Source of the DNA: Nitrospiraceae bacterium
GTDB taxonomy: Bacteria > Nitrospirota > Nitrospiria > Nitrospirales > Nitrospiraceae
DNA: 43,308 bases
Reading direction: 5' to 3'
Assembly (NCBI GenBank): GCA_919902665.1
Contig: CAKKRK010000067.1
Span: 1-43,308, forward strand
A program made the translations under genes and the position numbers. The first letter of the stretch is position 1. Every line of letters begins with the position of its first letter. The notes under the pieces were generated by a model. The model ran no database searches, was not told the DNA's origin, and was given only the letters and a program-made list of their open reading frames with translations. Below, in pieces: positions 14,349 through 23,994 of this stretch.

Positions 14349-16241
14349 TCAGGAAAGTACTTGCTGTATAGGAGGGAATTGGCGCCTACTTTTTTCTATC
14401 GCAACCAGAAGTAAGGATATAGCAGCTGGAGTCACCCCAGATATTCTCGATGCCTGTCCCACTGTCTCCGGTCTTACCCTATTGAACTTCTCTTGAACCT
14501 CCCTGGAAAATCCTGAAATGGAATTGTAATCAAACGTGTAAGGAATCAACTTCTGCTCAAGCTTCTTGAATTTCTCCACTTGCTGGATCTGCCGACGTAC
14601 ATAGCCTTCGTACTTGATCTGGAGCTCGACTTCTTCGCCAACTTCGATCTCTGGAATAACCGGCATCCCAAAAGCTTCTAGGAGTTCTTGATAACTCGCT
14701 TCCTGCCGGCGAAGAAGCTGTGCCATGGTCATTGCAGCCGATGCATTTTCGAGATACGTGCCTTTGGTCTGCAAACGGATTTCTTCAGTGAATGATGGCC
14801 TGGCTGTATTCAGATGCTCGATCTCCATTTCAATCAAACGTCGCTTCCGCAAGAACCTTTCGTACGCTTCATCTGGAATCAGTCCGACGTCGTATCCAAC
14901 TGGCATGAGTCGAAGGTCAGCATTGCTGTGACGAAGAAGCAATCGATACTCAGCTCGCGAGGTAAACATTCGATATGGTTCGTAGGCATCTTTTGTAATG
15001 AGATCATCAATGAGTACGCCAATATAGGCTTGGGACCGGTCCAGGATGAGAGGAGGTCTCTCTCTCAGCTTCAGAACGGCATTGATCCCGGCAACCAAGC
15101 CCTGCGCTGCTGCTTCTTCATACCCGGAAGTCCCATTAATTTGTCCGGCATGATAGAGGCCAGCAACCTGCTTTGTCTCGAGCGTTCGGTAAAGTTGGCG
15201 TGGGGGGAAATAATCGTACTCAATCGCATAGCCAGGTTTGAGTATTTTGGCCTGTTCTAATCCAGGGATTGTTTTCAGCATAGCGGCCTGGACATCAACC
15301 GGCAGGCTGGTTGAAATACCGTTCGGATAAAATTCGATCGAGTCCAGTCCTTCGGGTTCAATGAAAATCTGGTGACGTTCTTTCTCCGCAAAACGCACGA
15401 TTTTATCCTCGATGGATGGACAGTACCGAGGGCCAGTAGATTCGATGACACCGCTATATAGCGGTGAGCGATCGAGATTCTTTTGAATAATGTCGTGTGT
15501 CTCTCGGTTGGTATAGGTCAAATGGCAGAGTACTTGTCTGGTCGTGATGTGTTGAGTCCGATAGGAGAAAGGAGGGGGAGGGGAATCACCGGGCTGAGGA
15601 ATCATCACGGAAAAATCAATCGTCGCCTTGTCCAATCGGGGTGGGGTCCCCGTCTTGAGCCGGCCGACCTCAAATCCAAGATCCCGCATGCAATCCGAAA
15701 GGTGTTCGGCTGAAGCTTCGCCGGCGCGACCGGCGGGGAAATGGTTGAGACCGATATGGATAAGACCCTTAAGGAAAGTACCCGATGTTAGTATGACTGC
15801 CTTGGCATGGATCCTCTCGCCTGAGCCCGTTATAATCCCGGTGACCGTACCCCCGGCCACGAGCAGTCGGTCCACGACTCCTTCGGCAAGCGTCAGATGC
15901 TCTTGTGAGGCCATCGTTTCCTGCATCGCCATACGATACAGCGATTTGTCGCATTGGGCGCGCAATGCCCGCACTGCGGGTCCTTTGCTTGTGTTGATGA
16001 ATCGAAATTGAATCCCGGCGCGATCCGTGTTTCGCCCCATCTCACCACCGAGTGCATCGATTTCTTTCACGAGGTGTCCCTTAGCGATCCCACCGACGGC
16101 AGGATTGCACGACATCTGTGCGATTCGGCTCGGCTCCATTGTCAGGAGCAAGGTGTTCGCACCCATTCGTGCCGCAGCCAGCGCGGCTTCGCACCCGGCA
16201 TGACCGCCTCCCACTACGATAACGTCAAATGCGATGGCCAT
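14349..16241 (-). CDS. mnmG: tRNA uridine-5-carboxymethylaminomethyl modification enzyme MnmG (GidA)
   Basis: The 630-residue flavoprotein, working with MnmE, uses FAD, tetrahydrofolate and glycine or ammonium to modify U34 of several tRNAs. The FAD-binding '[12 protein letters not shown]' is at residues 9-20, then '[20 protein letters not shown]', '[12 protein letters not shown]'-type segment ('[12 protein letters not shown]'), '[14 protein letters not shown]' and '[17 protein letters not shown]' appear in the usual order. Length is standard. It starts 8 nt after the mnmE stop, so the partners are co-transcribed and probably made in matched amounts. Confidence 0.97.
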   Translation of the reverse strand: MAIAFDVIVVGGGHAGCEAALAAARMGANTLLLTMEPSRIAQMSCNPAVGGIAKGHLVKEIDALGGEMGRNTDRAGIQFRFINTSKGPAVRALRAQCDKSLYRMAMQETMASQEHLTLAEGVVDRLLVAGGTVTGIITGSGERIHAKAVILTSGTFLKGLIHIGLNHFPAGRAGEASAEHLSDCMRDLGFEVGRLKTGTPPRLDKATIDFSVMIPQPGDSPPPPFSYRTQHITTRQVLCHLTYTNRETHDIIQKNLDRSPLYSGVIESTGPRYCPSIEDKIVRFAEKERHQIFIEPEGLDSIEFYPNGISTSLPVDVQAAMLKTIPGLEQAKILKPGYAIEYDYFPPRQLYRTLETKQVAGLYHAGQINGTSGYEEAAAQGLVAGINAVLKLRERPPLILDRSQAYIGVLIDDLITKDAYEPYRMFTSRAEYRLLLRHSNADLRLMPVGYDVGLIPDEAYERFLRKRRLIEMEIEHLNTARPSFTEEIRLQTKGTYLENASAAMTMAQLLRRQEASYQELLEAFGMPVIPEIEVGEEVELQIKYEGYVRRQIQQVEKFKKLEQKLIPYTFDYNSISGFSREVQEKFNRVRPETVGQASRISGVTPAAISLLLVAIEKSRRQFPPIQQVLS

Positions 16242-16249
16242 CGGTCCCT

Positions 16250-17701
16250 CTACTTACCAATACAAAACTCGGAAAAAATCTCATCCAACACTTCGTCAGA
16301 CGTAATGGTTCCAACAATCTCGCCCAGCGCATCAGCGGCACCACGGAGATCGACCGCAACACATTCTGGCTCTATGCCTTGTTGGACCGAGGCCAGTGCT
16401 TCATTGAGTGAGGCCTCCGCACGCTCGAGCGCCGCACGATGCCGAACGTGAGTGACAACGACACCATCGCGAGGTTCAAAGGACGGCTTCACAAATTGTG
16501 ATTGAATCACGGACTTCAAGGCTTCAAGTCCCTCGCCCGTTTGAGAAGAAATGGGAACAACCTTGCACGGTGTATTAGCGCGCAGTGCGTGGGTCAGCCG
16601 TTCTACTAATGCCGCGTCGCAAAGATCAATTTTATTCACGACAAGGAAATGTTCAGCATGAAGGGTGGGGGAACGGAAATTTCTCAGATCCATCTGTGTT
16701 AGTTGAGCAGCGTCCAAGACATACAAGATGATATCCGCCTGGCCTTGAGCTTCGATGGAACGACGGATGCCTTCCTGTTCAACAAGGTCGGTGGTATCAC
16801 GCAGCCCAGCGGTGTCGATCAACGTGATTCGCAGACCGAGCCAGACAATCGACTCTTCGATAATATCGCGAGTCGTGCCGGGGATATCGGTCACAATCGC
16901 TCGATTCTCCCGGAGTAAACGATTCAGCAAACTCGACTTACCAACATTGGGCTCCCCGGCGATCACCACGCGGACTCCCTCGCGCAGGACCCGTCCCGTC
17001 TCGGCAGTCTCCAACATCCTCCGAACGTGATCCAGTGTCTCCTGGAGAGAGCCGATCATCTCCTCGTGCCGGACGAACGTAATATCTTCGTCTGCGAAGT
17101 CGATCCCTGCTTCTAGGTGAGCCAACAGCCTGACGAGTTCAGTACGCAAACGATGGACCTGTTGCGCGAGTTCGCCCCGGAGCTGGCGTTGTGCCAATTT
17201 AAGGCACAGCTCTGATTTGGCCCTGATGGTGTCCAGCACAGCCTCAGCCTGAGACAAATCCAGGCGGCCGTTCAAGAAGGCTCGTTTGGTAAACTCTCCT
17301 GCCTGTGCGAGCCGGGCTCCAGCAACGATGCAAGCCTGACAGACTCGTTGCAGGACGAGCCCATTTCCGTGGCAGTGGATCTCCACCACGTCCTCCGCGG
17401 TAAACGATCGAGGGGCTTTCATGTAGACGACCAGGCCTTCGTCGAGCATCTGCTCGGTCAACTGACTTGGCGTGAAGCCTGAATGGCTACTGATTGAAGG
17501 AGCAGGCGGAAAGAGAATATCGGCCAGGTACAGCGTGTGAGAAGCGAGGCTATGAAGCGATCTCTTGGAGCGCAGCCGAACCACATGGCTCGCGATGTCA
17601 ACAGCATGCGGCCCGCTTATCCGAACAATACCAATACCTCCCTCACCAGCAGGAGTGGCAATTGCACAAATCGTATCCTCGGGCGTTCCGACAGCTGGCA
17701 T
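16250..17701 (-). CDS. mnmE: tRNA modification GTPase MnmE (TrmE)
   Basis: The 483-residue protein has the three MnmE parts: an N-terminal tetrahydrofolate-binding domain ('[20 protein letters not shown]'), a helical domain, and an inserted Ras-like G domain with G1 'GEPNVGKSS' (residues 249-257), the 'TDIPGTTRD' switch, 'DTAGL' and 'NKID'. It ends with CIGK, the C-terminal motif with the catalytically important Cys480. It forms the wobble-uridine modification complex with MnmG, encoded next. The 51 nt to yidC hold no separate signal I can recognise. Confidence 0.97.
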   Translation of the reverse strand: MPAVGTPEDTICAIATPAGEGGIGIVRISGPHAVDIASHVVRLRSKRSLHSLASHTLYLADILFPPAPSISSHSGFTPSQLTEQMLDEGLVVYMKAPRSFTAEDVVEIHCHGNGLVLQRVCQACIVAGARLAQAGEFTKRAFLNGRLDLSQAEAVLDTIRAKSELCLKLAQRQLRGELAQQVHRLRTELVRLLAHLEAGIDFADEDITFVRHEEMIGSLQETLDHVRRMLETAETGRVLREGVRVVIAGEPNVGKSSLLNRLLRENRAIVTDIPGTTRDIIEESIVWLGLRITLIDTAGLRDTTDLVEQEGIRRSIEAQGQADIILYVLDAAQLTQMDLRNFRSPTLHAEHFLVVNKIDLCDAALVERLTHALRANTPCKVVPISSQTGEGLEALKSVIQSQFVKPSFEPRDGVVVTHVRHRAALERAEASLNEALASVQQGIEPECVAVDLRGAADALGEIVGTITSDEVLDEIFSEFCIGK

Positions 17702-17752
17702 GTTTACACACGTTCGTGAGGATCCGTCACATCGAACGAAACCGACCGAGCA

Positions 17753-19444
17753 TCATTTCTTACCACCTTGTTCGTCCGTCGTCAGTGCTGTGGTGGGAGT
17801 TCGAAAGAAAAGGTGATCCGTAGCGAATTGTTGCACAATGCTGAGCACGTTATTGGTCAACCAATACAACACGAGGCCGGCAGGAAAATTGACGAACAGG
17901 AATGTCATGGCCACCGGCAACATCAACATCATTTTTGCCTGAGTCGGATCCATGGTCGTCGGTTGAATCTTTTGCATCACCATCATGCTGATTCCCATGA
18001 TGATCGGCAGAATATAGTAGGGATCCTGAAGCGACAGATCGGTGATCCACAGCCCCAACGGCGCTTGGCGCAAATCGATCGTCATGTACAGAATATTGAA
18101 TAGCGACACGAATACCGGCATTTGCAATAACATCGGGAGACAGCCACCCACGGGATTGACCTTGTGATCCCGGTACAGCTTGATCAGTTCCTTGTTCAAG
18201 CGGTCACGATCATCCTTGAATTTTTCTTGGACAGCTGCCACTTTCGGCTGGATGCCCTGCATCTTCTTCATCGATGTGTAACTTTTATATTGTAAGGGGA
18301 TAAACAACACCTTGATGATGATGGTGAGGAGGATGATCGTCACCCCATAATTGTGCGTATAGTCGTTGATATAACGCAGCACGGAGAAGATGGGCTTGGC
18401 CACGGCCCTGACCGTGTCCCAGCTCCCGAAAAGGAACCAGCCAAAATCAATGGTATCTTCGAGTCTAACTTGCAGACTCTGGAGCGTGTCAAACTCCTTG
18501 GGGCCGGCAAAGAGCTGGAGTTCGAGTGGTGCTCCGGAGGAATCAACCGGTAACCGTACGGCCGTGGAGACAAGTTTGTCTCCTTGCTTCTTAGGCCAAG
18601 CGGACGCACTAGTCTTTGGAATAAGTGCAGAAATGAAGTACTTATCTTGTAGCGCGACCCATTTCACAGGACCCTTGAGCTCAGTCTCGGTTTCCGGCAT
18701 GTCGTGTTCAATCTTGTCGTCAATAAGCGAGGCGGCTCCGACAGAACCGATAAACCCTTCTCCCCAATCCACAACCCCAAAATTCGTCCCCAATCCAAGT
18801 TTCACTGCTTCTGCGAGCCCGCTGGATTTCAACGCGATGTCGACGACATAGCTCTCGGTGTGAAACGTCAGTTGCTTTTCCAGTCGTACGCCGGTTGCTG
18901 GATTACTGTACGAGAAGGTTATATGGCCCGTGGGGTGGCCCTGGTCCAATGTCGTAAAGTCCTTTTCGACCCTGTAGATCCCTTCGCTTAATTCTTTTGA
19001 ATGAGAGGTGTCATCCACTGTGACCGTCAAGGGCTCGGCAAACTTTCCGCGCTGTCGTACGAGTTGTACGAGGGACTTTCCATCGGAACTGCTGCGATAG
19101 CGTTTGAGTTCCCAGCTCGTGAGTGCGGCCCCACGGGTCGTGAATTTAGCCCGATAGAGATCCGTCTCCACCTCGATGAATTCCGTTGCGGCGGCTTCTC
19201 TACGTGGCTCTTGAACCCCAGCCTCCCTGCCTGAGGGTGTTAGCGATGCAGGCTCCTTGGTCGCGGGAGCGCTTGAGGTCGGAGAGCCAGAGCTTGTGCT
19301 CGATGGAGGCGTCTCGCTCACGGAAGGCTCCGCCTCTTCCGAAATAGTCGGTTCAGGGAGTAGGCCTAGCTCTTTGATTAGGTACTCATACCCAAAGATA
19401 ATCCCAAGAGAGAGAAACAAGAACACGATGACGCGCTTTTCCAT
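17753..19444 (-). CDS. yidC: Membrane protein insertase YidC
   Basis: The 563-residue protein has the Gram-negative YidC form: an N-terminal membrane anchor ('VIVFLFLSLGIIFGYEYL'), a Pro/Ser/Thr-rich linker, the periplasmic beta-sandwich domain (about residues 90-330), and the conserved 60-kDa insertase core with 'YGVTIILLTIIIKVLFIPLQ', 'YRDHKVNPVGGCLPMLLQMP' and 'FPAGLVLYWLTNN'. It inserts membrane proteins alone or with SecYEG. The linker is rather long and low in complexity. It follows yidD by 39 nt and precedes mnmE. Confidence 0.97.
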   Translation of the reverse strand: MEKRVIVFLFLSLGIIFGYEYLIKELGLLPEPTISEEAEPSVSETPPSSTSSGSPTSSAPATKEPASLTPSGREAGVQEPRREAAATEFIEVETDLYRAKFTTRGAALTSWELKRYRSSSDGKSLVQLVRQRGKFAEPLTVTVDDTSHSKELSEGIYRVEKDFTTLDQGHPTGHITFSYSNPATGVRLEKQLTFHTESYVVDIALKSSGLAEAVKLGLGTNFGVVDWGEGFIGSVGAASLIDDKIEHDMPETETELKGPVKWVALQDKYFISALIPKTSASAWPKKQGDKLVSTAVRLPVDSSGAPLELQLFAGPKEFDTLQSLQVRLEDTIDFGWFLFGSWDTVRAVAKPIFSVLRYINDYTHNYGVTIILLTIIIKVLFIPLQYKSYTSMKKMQGIQPKVAAVQEKFKDDRDRLNKELIKLYRDHKVNPVGGCLPMLLQMPVFVSLFNILYMTIDLRQAPLGLWITDLSLQDPYYILPIIMGISMMVMQKIQPTTMDPTQAKMMLMLPVAMTFLFVNFPAGLVLYWLTNNVLSIVQQFATDHLFFRTPTTALTTDEQGGKK

Positions 19445-19483
19445 GAAGAGGCTATGCTTTCTTTGATAAAGATATACTCGTCG

Positions 19484-19693
19484 CTACTTGACCGGGTCTT
19501 CTCCACCGGGGTGGAAGGGGTGACATTTCAGAAGCCGGAGGATGGTTAAGCCGAGTCCCTGTAATGCTCCATATTTCGCGATCGCATCTGAGGCGTATTG
19601 CGAACAACTGGGTTCAAATCGGCATGTGCGACCGTACAAAGGGGAAATCACCATGCGGTATCCTTGAATCAGCCACAGACACAGTGATCGCAT
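19484..19693 (-). CDS. yidD: Membrane protein insertion efficiency factor YidD
   Basis: This 69-residue protein matches the small YidD (UPF0161, Hlp-like) family: 'RMVISPLYGRTCRFEPSCSQ', 'YASDAIAKYG' and 'LRLLKCHPFHPGGEDPVK', with the three conserved cysteines. It helps YidC-dependent insertion at the inner membrane. ATG 19693 is one nucleotide after the rnpA stop (TGA T ATG), suggesting translational coupling. Confidence 0.95.
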   Translation of the reverse strand: MRSLCLWLIQGYRMVISPLYGRTCRFEPSCSQYASDAIAKYGALQGLGLTILRLLKCHPFHPGGEDPVK

Positions 19694-19694
19694 A

Positions 19695-20060
19695 TCAATG
19701 GGCCTTTGCTCGAATCACATGTAGGCGCTCAAGCGACGTTCTCCACGCTTGGACCAACCCCTCATGGGATTGCAGGAGTGCATCTCGCTTTGGAAACACG
19801 AGAAGTCCTCGGCCCGGAACCAAGTCCGGATGTAATTGCCTTACCAGTTCACGAAAGACTCGTTTCGCCCGATTGCGCCGGACGGCATTCCCAAATCGCC
19901 GTCCCACGATAATTCCAATCCGACTCGGCGAATCGTCCATCTTGTGCGCCAAGAGATTGAAGAGCCCGGTTGAAATTCGGCGACCATGTTGTTTAACGGT
20001 CTGAATATCTCGGCTGCTGCGCAAGAAGATACCATGGTCTATGCGAGGTTTCGGTGTCAT
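19695..20060 (-). CDS. rnpA: Ribonuclease P protein component RnpA
   Basis: The 121-residue basic protein has the RnpA core, with 'RIGIIVGRRFGNAVRRNRAK' and then 'RVFRELVRQ', the RNR box that contacts the RNase P RNA. It assists 5'-end maturation of tRNAs. ATG 20060 gives the usual length and starts just before the family's conserved start (MTPKPRIDH). GTG 20102 would add 14 residues and cannot be excluded; neither has a strong ribosome-binding site. It follows rpmH, and yidD follows it after one nucleotide. Confidence 0.93.
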   Translation of the reverse strand: MTPKPRIDHGIFLRSSRDIQTVKQHGRRISTGLFNLLAHKMDDSPSRIGIIVGRRFGNAVRRNRAKRVFRELVRQLHPDLVPGRGLLVFPKRDALLQSHEGLVQAWRTSLERLHVIRAKAH

Positions 20061-20206
20061 TGAATGAAGGAGGTATTTCGACGCCGCATCCCATCCGTTC
20101 ACGATCCCGGAGAAGGCTCTAGCTGGTAGGTGAGCGCACGCTCAACAGCAACGCGAGAGAATTGGAGAGCGACCCGAAGGACACCTGCCGATCCGACACG
20201 ATGTAC

Positions 20207-20344
20207 CTAGACAGTCAACCGAGCTCGTCCCTTAGCCCTTCGGCGGGCCAGCACCTTGCGTCCGTTCTTGGTGCTCATACGTTTTCTAAACCCGTGCTCA
20301 CGCTTCTTTTTTAAATTGGACGGTTGTTGCGATGTAAAAGACAT
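20207..20344 (-). CDS. rpmH: 50S ribosomal protein L34
   Basis: The 45-residue L34 is too short for many gene callers, but its sequence is unmistakable: '[20 protein letters not shown]' then '[17 protein letters not shown]', very basic and ending in the family's usual way. Its start at ATG 20344 has GGAAAGGGG upstream. It begins the conserved rpmH-rnpA-yidD-yidC-mnmE block. A perfect sigma70 promoter lies about 50 nt upstream. Confidence 0.97.
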   Translation of the reverse strand: MSFTSQQPSNLKKKREHGFRKRMSTKNGRKVLARRRAKGRARLTV

Positions 20345-20815
20345 AGTCCCCTTTCCGTTCCCTCACTTTGAATAGTCAGGTCAAATGAACGGTGGATTAT
20401 AGGGGAGGCATGTGGGCCTGTCAATTTCAGACTGCCTCCAACCATCGGTCGGTGTGCCCGGCTTCGACCCCAAAACGTCCACAGTATTGAGGCACTTTTG
20501 CTTTTGGCCACCAGAGTGCCACAAAGTCAGGTGTCACGGGATGATCAAAGTCACCATAAACATTGGAAATAGATAGAATTGTTACCTGATACCGACAATT
20601 ATAGGTGGCACCGAGCTTGCTGCATATTTTAGGTGTGCCAGTATGCCAGAAGGTCGTAGTCTGTTAAGCTGACAGATCTATCATGAAATAATCTTTATAG
20701 TATTCTGAGGGGTAGCACCCGCGGCGGATCGGGCGCTGCTACGCTTAGGATGGATGGAAGAACAGCTGGATTGACCGAAATCGATGGATAGAACCTGTAA
20801 GGAGGATTCTTCGTT
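20345..20815. other. 471-nt intergenic region between divergent rpmH and lipoprotein genes
   Basis: This gap separates the minus-strand rpmH block from the plus-strand lipoprotein gene. It holds the rpmH promoter and a 6-bp inverted repeat (GGCACT at 20491-20496, AGTGCC at 20515-20520). I see no gene, no dnaA, and no exact TTATCCACA DnaA box on either strand. Confidence 0.7.
20396..20424 (-). promoter_or_regulatory. Perfect-consensus sigma70 promoter for rpmH-rnpA
   Basis: On the minus strand TTGACA is followed by exactly 17 nt and TATAAT, matching both hexamers at all 12 positions. Transcription should start near 20389, giving a leader of about 45 nt before the rpmH ATG. A strong promoter fits a ribosomal protein gene. 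Confidence 0.9.
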
Positions 20816-21427
20816 ATGTTGAGAACAGCATCCCTTGTCTCCCTTGCCTTGACTCTCATTATGATCGCTGGATGTGCGGAACCTCCAACCCAGCAGATCC
20901 AGGAAGCAGAAAAGGCTCTCAAAGATGCACAGGAAAGCGGCGCGGCCACCTATAGCGCTGAAGAGTATGCCAAGCTGGAAGGGACCCTTACCACATTGCG
21001 GAAAGAAGTTACCGATCAGGATGAAAAATTCTCACTCTTTCGAGACTATGGCAAGGCCCAACAATTGTCTGTCTCGGCCAAAGCGGATAGTGAACGGATC
21101 AAGACGGCCGCAACCCTAAAGAAGGAAGAGGCGAAGGCAGCTGCATTACAAGCTCAACAAGTCGCCGAAGAGGCAGTGAAAGCCACGCAAGATTTGGTCG
21201 CCAAGGCACCGGTTGGAAAAGATCGCGCCGCAGTAGAGGCCATCAGGAACGACGTAGACGGGCTCAAGTCGTTATTGAAACAGGTTCAGGCATCGATCGA
21301 CAAAGAAGACTATCCGGCTGCGCAAACCCAGGCAAAGGCCATTCATGACATGAGCCAAAGCGTGTCAGCTGAAATACAGAACGCACTTGCAAAGGTGGGC
21401 AAAGGAAGACCTGCGAGGAAAAGATAA
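20816..21427 (+). CDS. Coiled-coil lipoprotein, DUF4398-like
   Basis: The 203-residue protein has a lipoprotein signal with lipobox IAGC (Cys20) and a mature part rich in Ala, Glu, Lys and Gln that should form long helices: 'QQIQEAEKALKDAQESGAA', 'AYSAEEYAKLE'-type segment ('YSAEEYAKLEGTLTTLRK'), and repeated 'KAAALQAQQVAEEAVKAT'. This is the pattern of DUF4398 lipoproteins, often next to OmpA-like or cell-wall genes; no activity is known. AAGGAGG lies just upstream of ATG 20816. It is followed at 9 nt by a transpeptidase-fold lipoprotein, so it may act as a partner or spacer for the wall enzymes. Confidence 0.82.
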   Translation: MLRTASLVSLALTLIMIAGCAEPPTQQIQEAEKALKDAQESGAATYSAEEYAKLEGTLTTLRKEVTDQDEKFSLFRDYGKAQQLSVSAKADSERIKTAATLKKEEAKAAALQAQQVAEEAVKATQDLVAKAPVGKDRAAVEAIRNDVDGLKSLLKQVQASIDKEDYPAAQTQAKAIHDMSQSVSAEIQNALAKVGKGRPARKR

Positions 21428-21435
21428 CGCACGGC

Positions 21436-22569
21436 ATGGCGCGTGACCAGACACATACGAGGCTTGCCGCAATTCTCTGCGTCCTCTGCGTGGCTGGGTG
21501 TGTTCAAGCTGTTCCACCGGACCTCCTTGTTGCCCTTGAGGCCATCGACCAAGACTTGATCGCATTGCGGGCTCCGGAAGCTGCACCTGAGGAGTATAGG
21601 CAGTTTGTTCGCCAATGGGTCTCTCTGAAAGCGCGCGTCCAATTGGACGATGATCTGATCAGATGGCCATGGGAAGCGAGTGATCTTGAGAATGAACTCC
21701 GTCGGCTGTACATCACGAGCGAACGTACCGTCTCCCAGCTCCACGAGCGGCAAGCCTCGCAGCACCGCACGGCGCAAGCCACAGTAGCTCGCCTTGAAGA
21801 ACAGCTTCATGCGATTACCTCGAGGGTCGAAGCGATTGATGGGCGTATCCTCCTAGGAGAACGAGTCGTTCAAACAGATCTTCTGGTGAAACAAGCGCGC
21901 TCCTTCTTCGAACAAAAAGACTTCCAACGAGCCATGCACGCGGCGGAGAAAGCGGATCATGCGCTCAAGGCCCAGACGGCATTGCTCAGTCAAGAATTGG
22001 GACGATATGCCGACGAGAATCGAATCGCCTCTTGGCAGACGATGGCCAGGCAGACGATCGAGTGGTCACGTATCCACCAATCAACGGCCATCGTGGTGAG
22101 CAAGGCCGACCGAGAATTGATACTCTACAAGAGCGGGCGGAGGGTGCTATCATACCCCGTCCGGTTAGGATTCAATGGCATGCTGGAAAAGCAGGTCCAG
22201 GGGGATGGGGCGACACCAGAAGGCCGGTATCGAGTGACGGATAAGCGCGGTCCAGGGCAAACGCAATTCTACCGAGCCCTGGCTCTGGATTATCCTAATG
22301 CCGAAGACCGGCGGCGATTCAACTATGCGAAGAAGTCGGGAAGGATCAGCCCGGCCAAAGGCATTGGTGGCCAAATCGAGATCCATGGAGCCGACAATGA
22401 ACTGTTGGCTCGGACCCTTGGGTGTATCATGCTCGATAATCCGAATATGGCGATGCTCTTCGAAGGCGTTTCTGTCGGGACACCGGTCACGATTGTTGGT
22501 GCCTTGACCAGGGAGAACGCAGTGGCCTTGGCCTTATCGGAACTTGCGCAGCGAAGAACTCAAATCTGA
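21436..22569 (+). CDS. YkuD-fold lipoprotein with YafK/DpaA-like active site
   Basis: The 377-residue protein has a lipobox VAGC (Cys22), a helical region of about 190 residues, and a C-terminal YkuD (L,D-transpeptidase fold) domain starting near 'TAIVVSKADRELILYKSGRR' with 'GDGATPEGRYRVTDKRG' and the active-site region 'EIHGADNELLARTLGCIML' (His317, Cys330). The classic motif is S/T-HGC-x-R; here it is T-L-G-C-I-M, lacking the second His and the Arg. E. coli YafK/DpaA has a similar deviation (SIGC) and works as an amidase that frees Lpp from peptidoglycan. That role is a reasonable hypothesis here, not shown. The canonical transpeptidase gene follows at 9 nt. Confidence 0.82.
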   Translation: MARDQTHTRLAAILCVLCVAGCVQAVPPDLLVALEAIDQDLIALRAPEAAPEEYRQFVRQWVSLKARVQLDDDLIRWPWEASDLENELRRLYITSERTVSQLHERQASQHRTAQATVARLEEQLHAITSRVEAIDGRILLGERVVQTDLLVKQARSFFEQKDFQRAMHAAEKADHALKAQTALLSQELGRYADENRIASWQTMARQTIEWSRIHQSTAIVVSKADRELILYKSGRRVLSYPVRLGFNGMLEKQVQGDGATPEGRYRVTDKRGPGQTQFYRALALDYPNAEDRRRFNYAKKSGRISPAKGIGGQIEIHGADNELLARTLGCIMLDNPNMAMLFEGVSVGTPVTIVGALTRENAVALALSELAQRRTQI

Positions 22570-22578
22570 GTGTAGACT

Positions 22579-23217
22579 ATGCGCCGACTCCTTCTTGCCA
22601 CGTCAGCGGTCGTCTTGCTCCTCATCCTGGTCGTGAGTACCCGGTCTATTAATCCTGCAGCGCCTGGGGATTCCCAAGCGGTTCACCAGGCTGGTGTTCA
22701 GGACAACACCAGCCTGCGTACATTGCAAGCCCGGTACAAGACGCTTTCCAAACAGTTATCACAGCTCATGCCACGCGAGCCATATATCTTGGTGGATACG
22801 GCCAGGAATCGACTGTATGTCAAGCGTCACGATGAAGTGGTCCTTAACGCGATTGCTTCGACCGGGAGCGGAACAATTCTCGACAAGCCTGGCGAAAGCA
22901 AGAGTCAGTGGATTTTTGATACGCCCCGTGGAGAGTTTCTTGTAAAGACAAAATTAGCGAATCCCACCTGGATTAAGCCGGATTGGGCATTTATCGAAGA
23001 AGGGCTCGCGGTTCCGCAAAACGCTGCTGAACGAGCGGAACAAGGTGTACTGGGCGATTATGCGCTGGGTTTTGGAAAAGGCTACTTCATCCACGGGACG
23101 CTCTATACCCGATTGTTGGGGAAGAATGTGACACATGGATGCATCCGGCTGAATGACAGCGATCTTAAAGGTGTCTACCAGCTCGCCCGAGTGGGGACAC
23201 CAATCATGATCTTTTGA
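22579..23217 (+). CDS. L,D-transpeptidase (YkuD domain)
   Basis: The 212-residue enzyme has an N-terminal membrane or signal segment ('LLLATSAVVLLLILVVS'), then a YkuD domain with 'PYILVDTARNRLYVKR', 'FDTPRGEFLVKTK' and a fully canonical active site: His172 in 'YFIHGTLY' and His186/Cys188 in 'THGCIRLND'. It should make 3-3 cross-links or attach proteins to peptidoglycan in the periplasm. The operon also encodes a YafK-like relative upstream and a degenerate-looking relative downstream. ATG 22579 has no strong ribosome-binding site but starts the signal directly. Confidence 0.9.
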   Translation: MRRLLLATSAVVLLLILVVSTRSINPAAPGDSQAVHQAGVQDNTSLRTLQARYKTLSKQLSQLMPREPYILVDTARNRLYVKRHDEVVLNAIASTGSGTILDKPGESKSQWIFDTPRGEFLVKTKLANPTWIKPDWAFIEEGLAVPQNAAERAEQGVLGDYALGFGKGYFIHGTLYTRLLGKNVTHGCIRLNDSDLKGVYQLARVGTPIMIF

Positions 23218-23241
23218 CCCCTCCACAGTGCGCAGATATTG

Positions 23242-23883
23242 ATGATGAAACTCTGCGCCATTCTGATTCTCTTCGTCTTTACCACGCCAAGCTGGGGAAA
23301 GGACTTCGAGGCCTTCCCTGACCTCCAGCTCAGCGACGTACAAGGACTGAAAGAAGCAACCCGTGTGCTTGAGGAAGAACTCAAGCTCGCGGCACGCCCG
23401 CAGACCTATGTGCTGATCGATCTGGTTGGGAGCACCATCCAGATTAAAGGGCGTGGCATCGGGCTCCACCAGATTCCGATCATTCGCTGGTCTAGTGAAT
23501 CGCGAAACGAATTAAAAGGGATACACAAGCTGGTGGCGCGACCATCAGTCGTCCGACGAAAAATCGATCCGGGTGCTGCGGGTGAACAGGAGCCGATTTC
23601 ACTTGCCGACATGCCTGCCGACTATGTCTTGTCATGTTCGCCTTCGATGACCATTGCCGTGGTGCCCTCGACAGCCGGCGAAACCCTCCTTCGCGGCGCA
23701 GCCATTCTGGGAAAATCCTGGTGGCATCACGTGCAACATTGGGCTAGCTCGCTCTTCACTGACACCCCATCAACACCGACACCTCATCTGCAACTCACCA
23801 TCGCTGCCGACCATGCCCAGTCCTTGGCTTGGTCGCTAGTGGATGGGATGTCGATCGTCATTCGCCGACCAACCGACAAATAA
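23242..23883 (+). CDS. Secreted protein, possible transpeptidase relative without active site
   Basis: This 213-residue protein starts with a signal peptide ('MMKLCAILILFVFTTPSWG'). I do not recognise a defined family, but the segment 'QTYVLIDLVGSTIQIKGRG' and following 'IPII' resembles the first beta-hairpin of the YkuD domain in the gene upstream ('PYILVDTARNRLYVKR'). No HG...GC catalytic motif is present, so it may be a non-catalytic partner. The rest includes 'DYVLSCSPSMTIAVVPST', of unknown meaning. The frame opens at TTG 23239, followed by ATG 23242 and ATG 23245. It follows the transpeptidase gene after 24 nt and ends the cluster. Confidence 0.68.
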   Translation: MMKLCAILILFVFTTPSWGKDFEAFPDLQLSDVQGLKEATRVLEEELKLAARPQTYVLIDLVGSTIQIKGRGIGLHQIPIIRWSSESRNELKGIHKLVARPSVVRRKIDPGAAGEQEPISLADMPADYVLSCSPSMTIAVVPSTAGETLLRGAAILGKSWWHHVQHWASSLFTDTPSTPTPHLQLTIAADHAQSLAWSLVDGMSIVIRRPTDK

Positions 23884-23905
23884 GAAAGCACAGAAGTGAG
23901 TCTCT

Positions 23906-23922
23906 GTTGCCTTTTCTGCAAC
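23906..23922 (+). terminator. Short stem-loop after the transpeptidase cluster
   Basis: GTTGC, a 7-nt loop CTTTTCT and GCAAC form a 5-bp stem 22 nt after the last gene of the cluster and before pgi. It lacks a trailing T-run, so it is at most a weak termination signal. Confidence 0.25.
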
Positions 23923-23994
23923 GGATTCATAAGATGCGGAGGATCCTCACCATCTCCACTACCACAATCTCATTGAGGCGGGAGGTCTACGTCT

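Noticed and set aside
20345..20815. Possible replication origin
   Set aside because: The neighbouring gene order is origin-like, but no dnaA gene, no exact DnaA box and no clear A/T-rich unwinding element were found.
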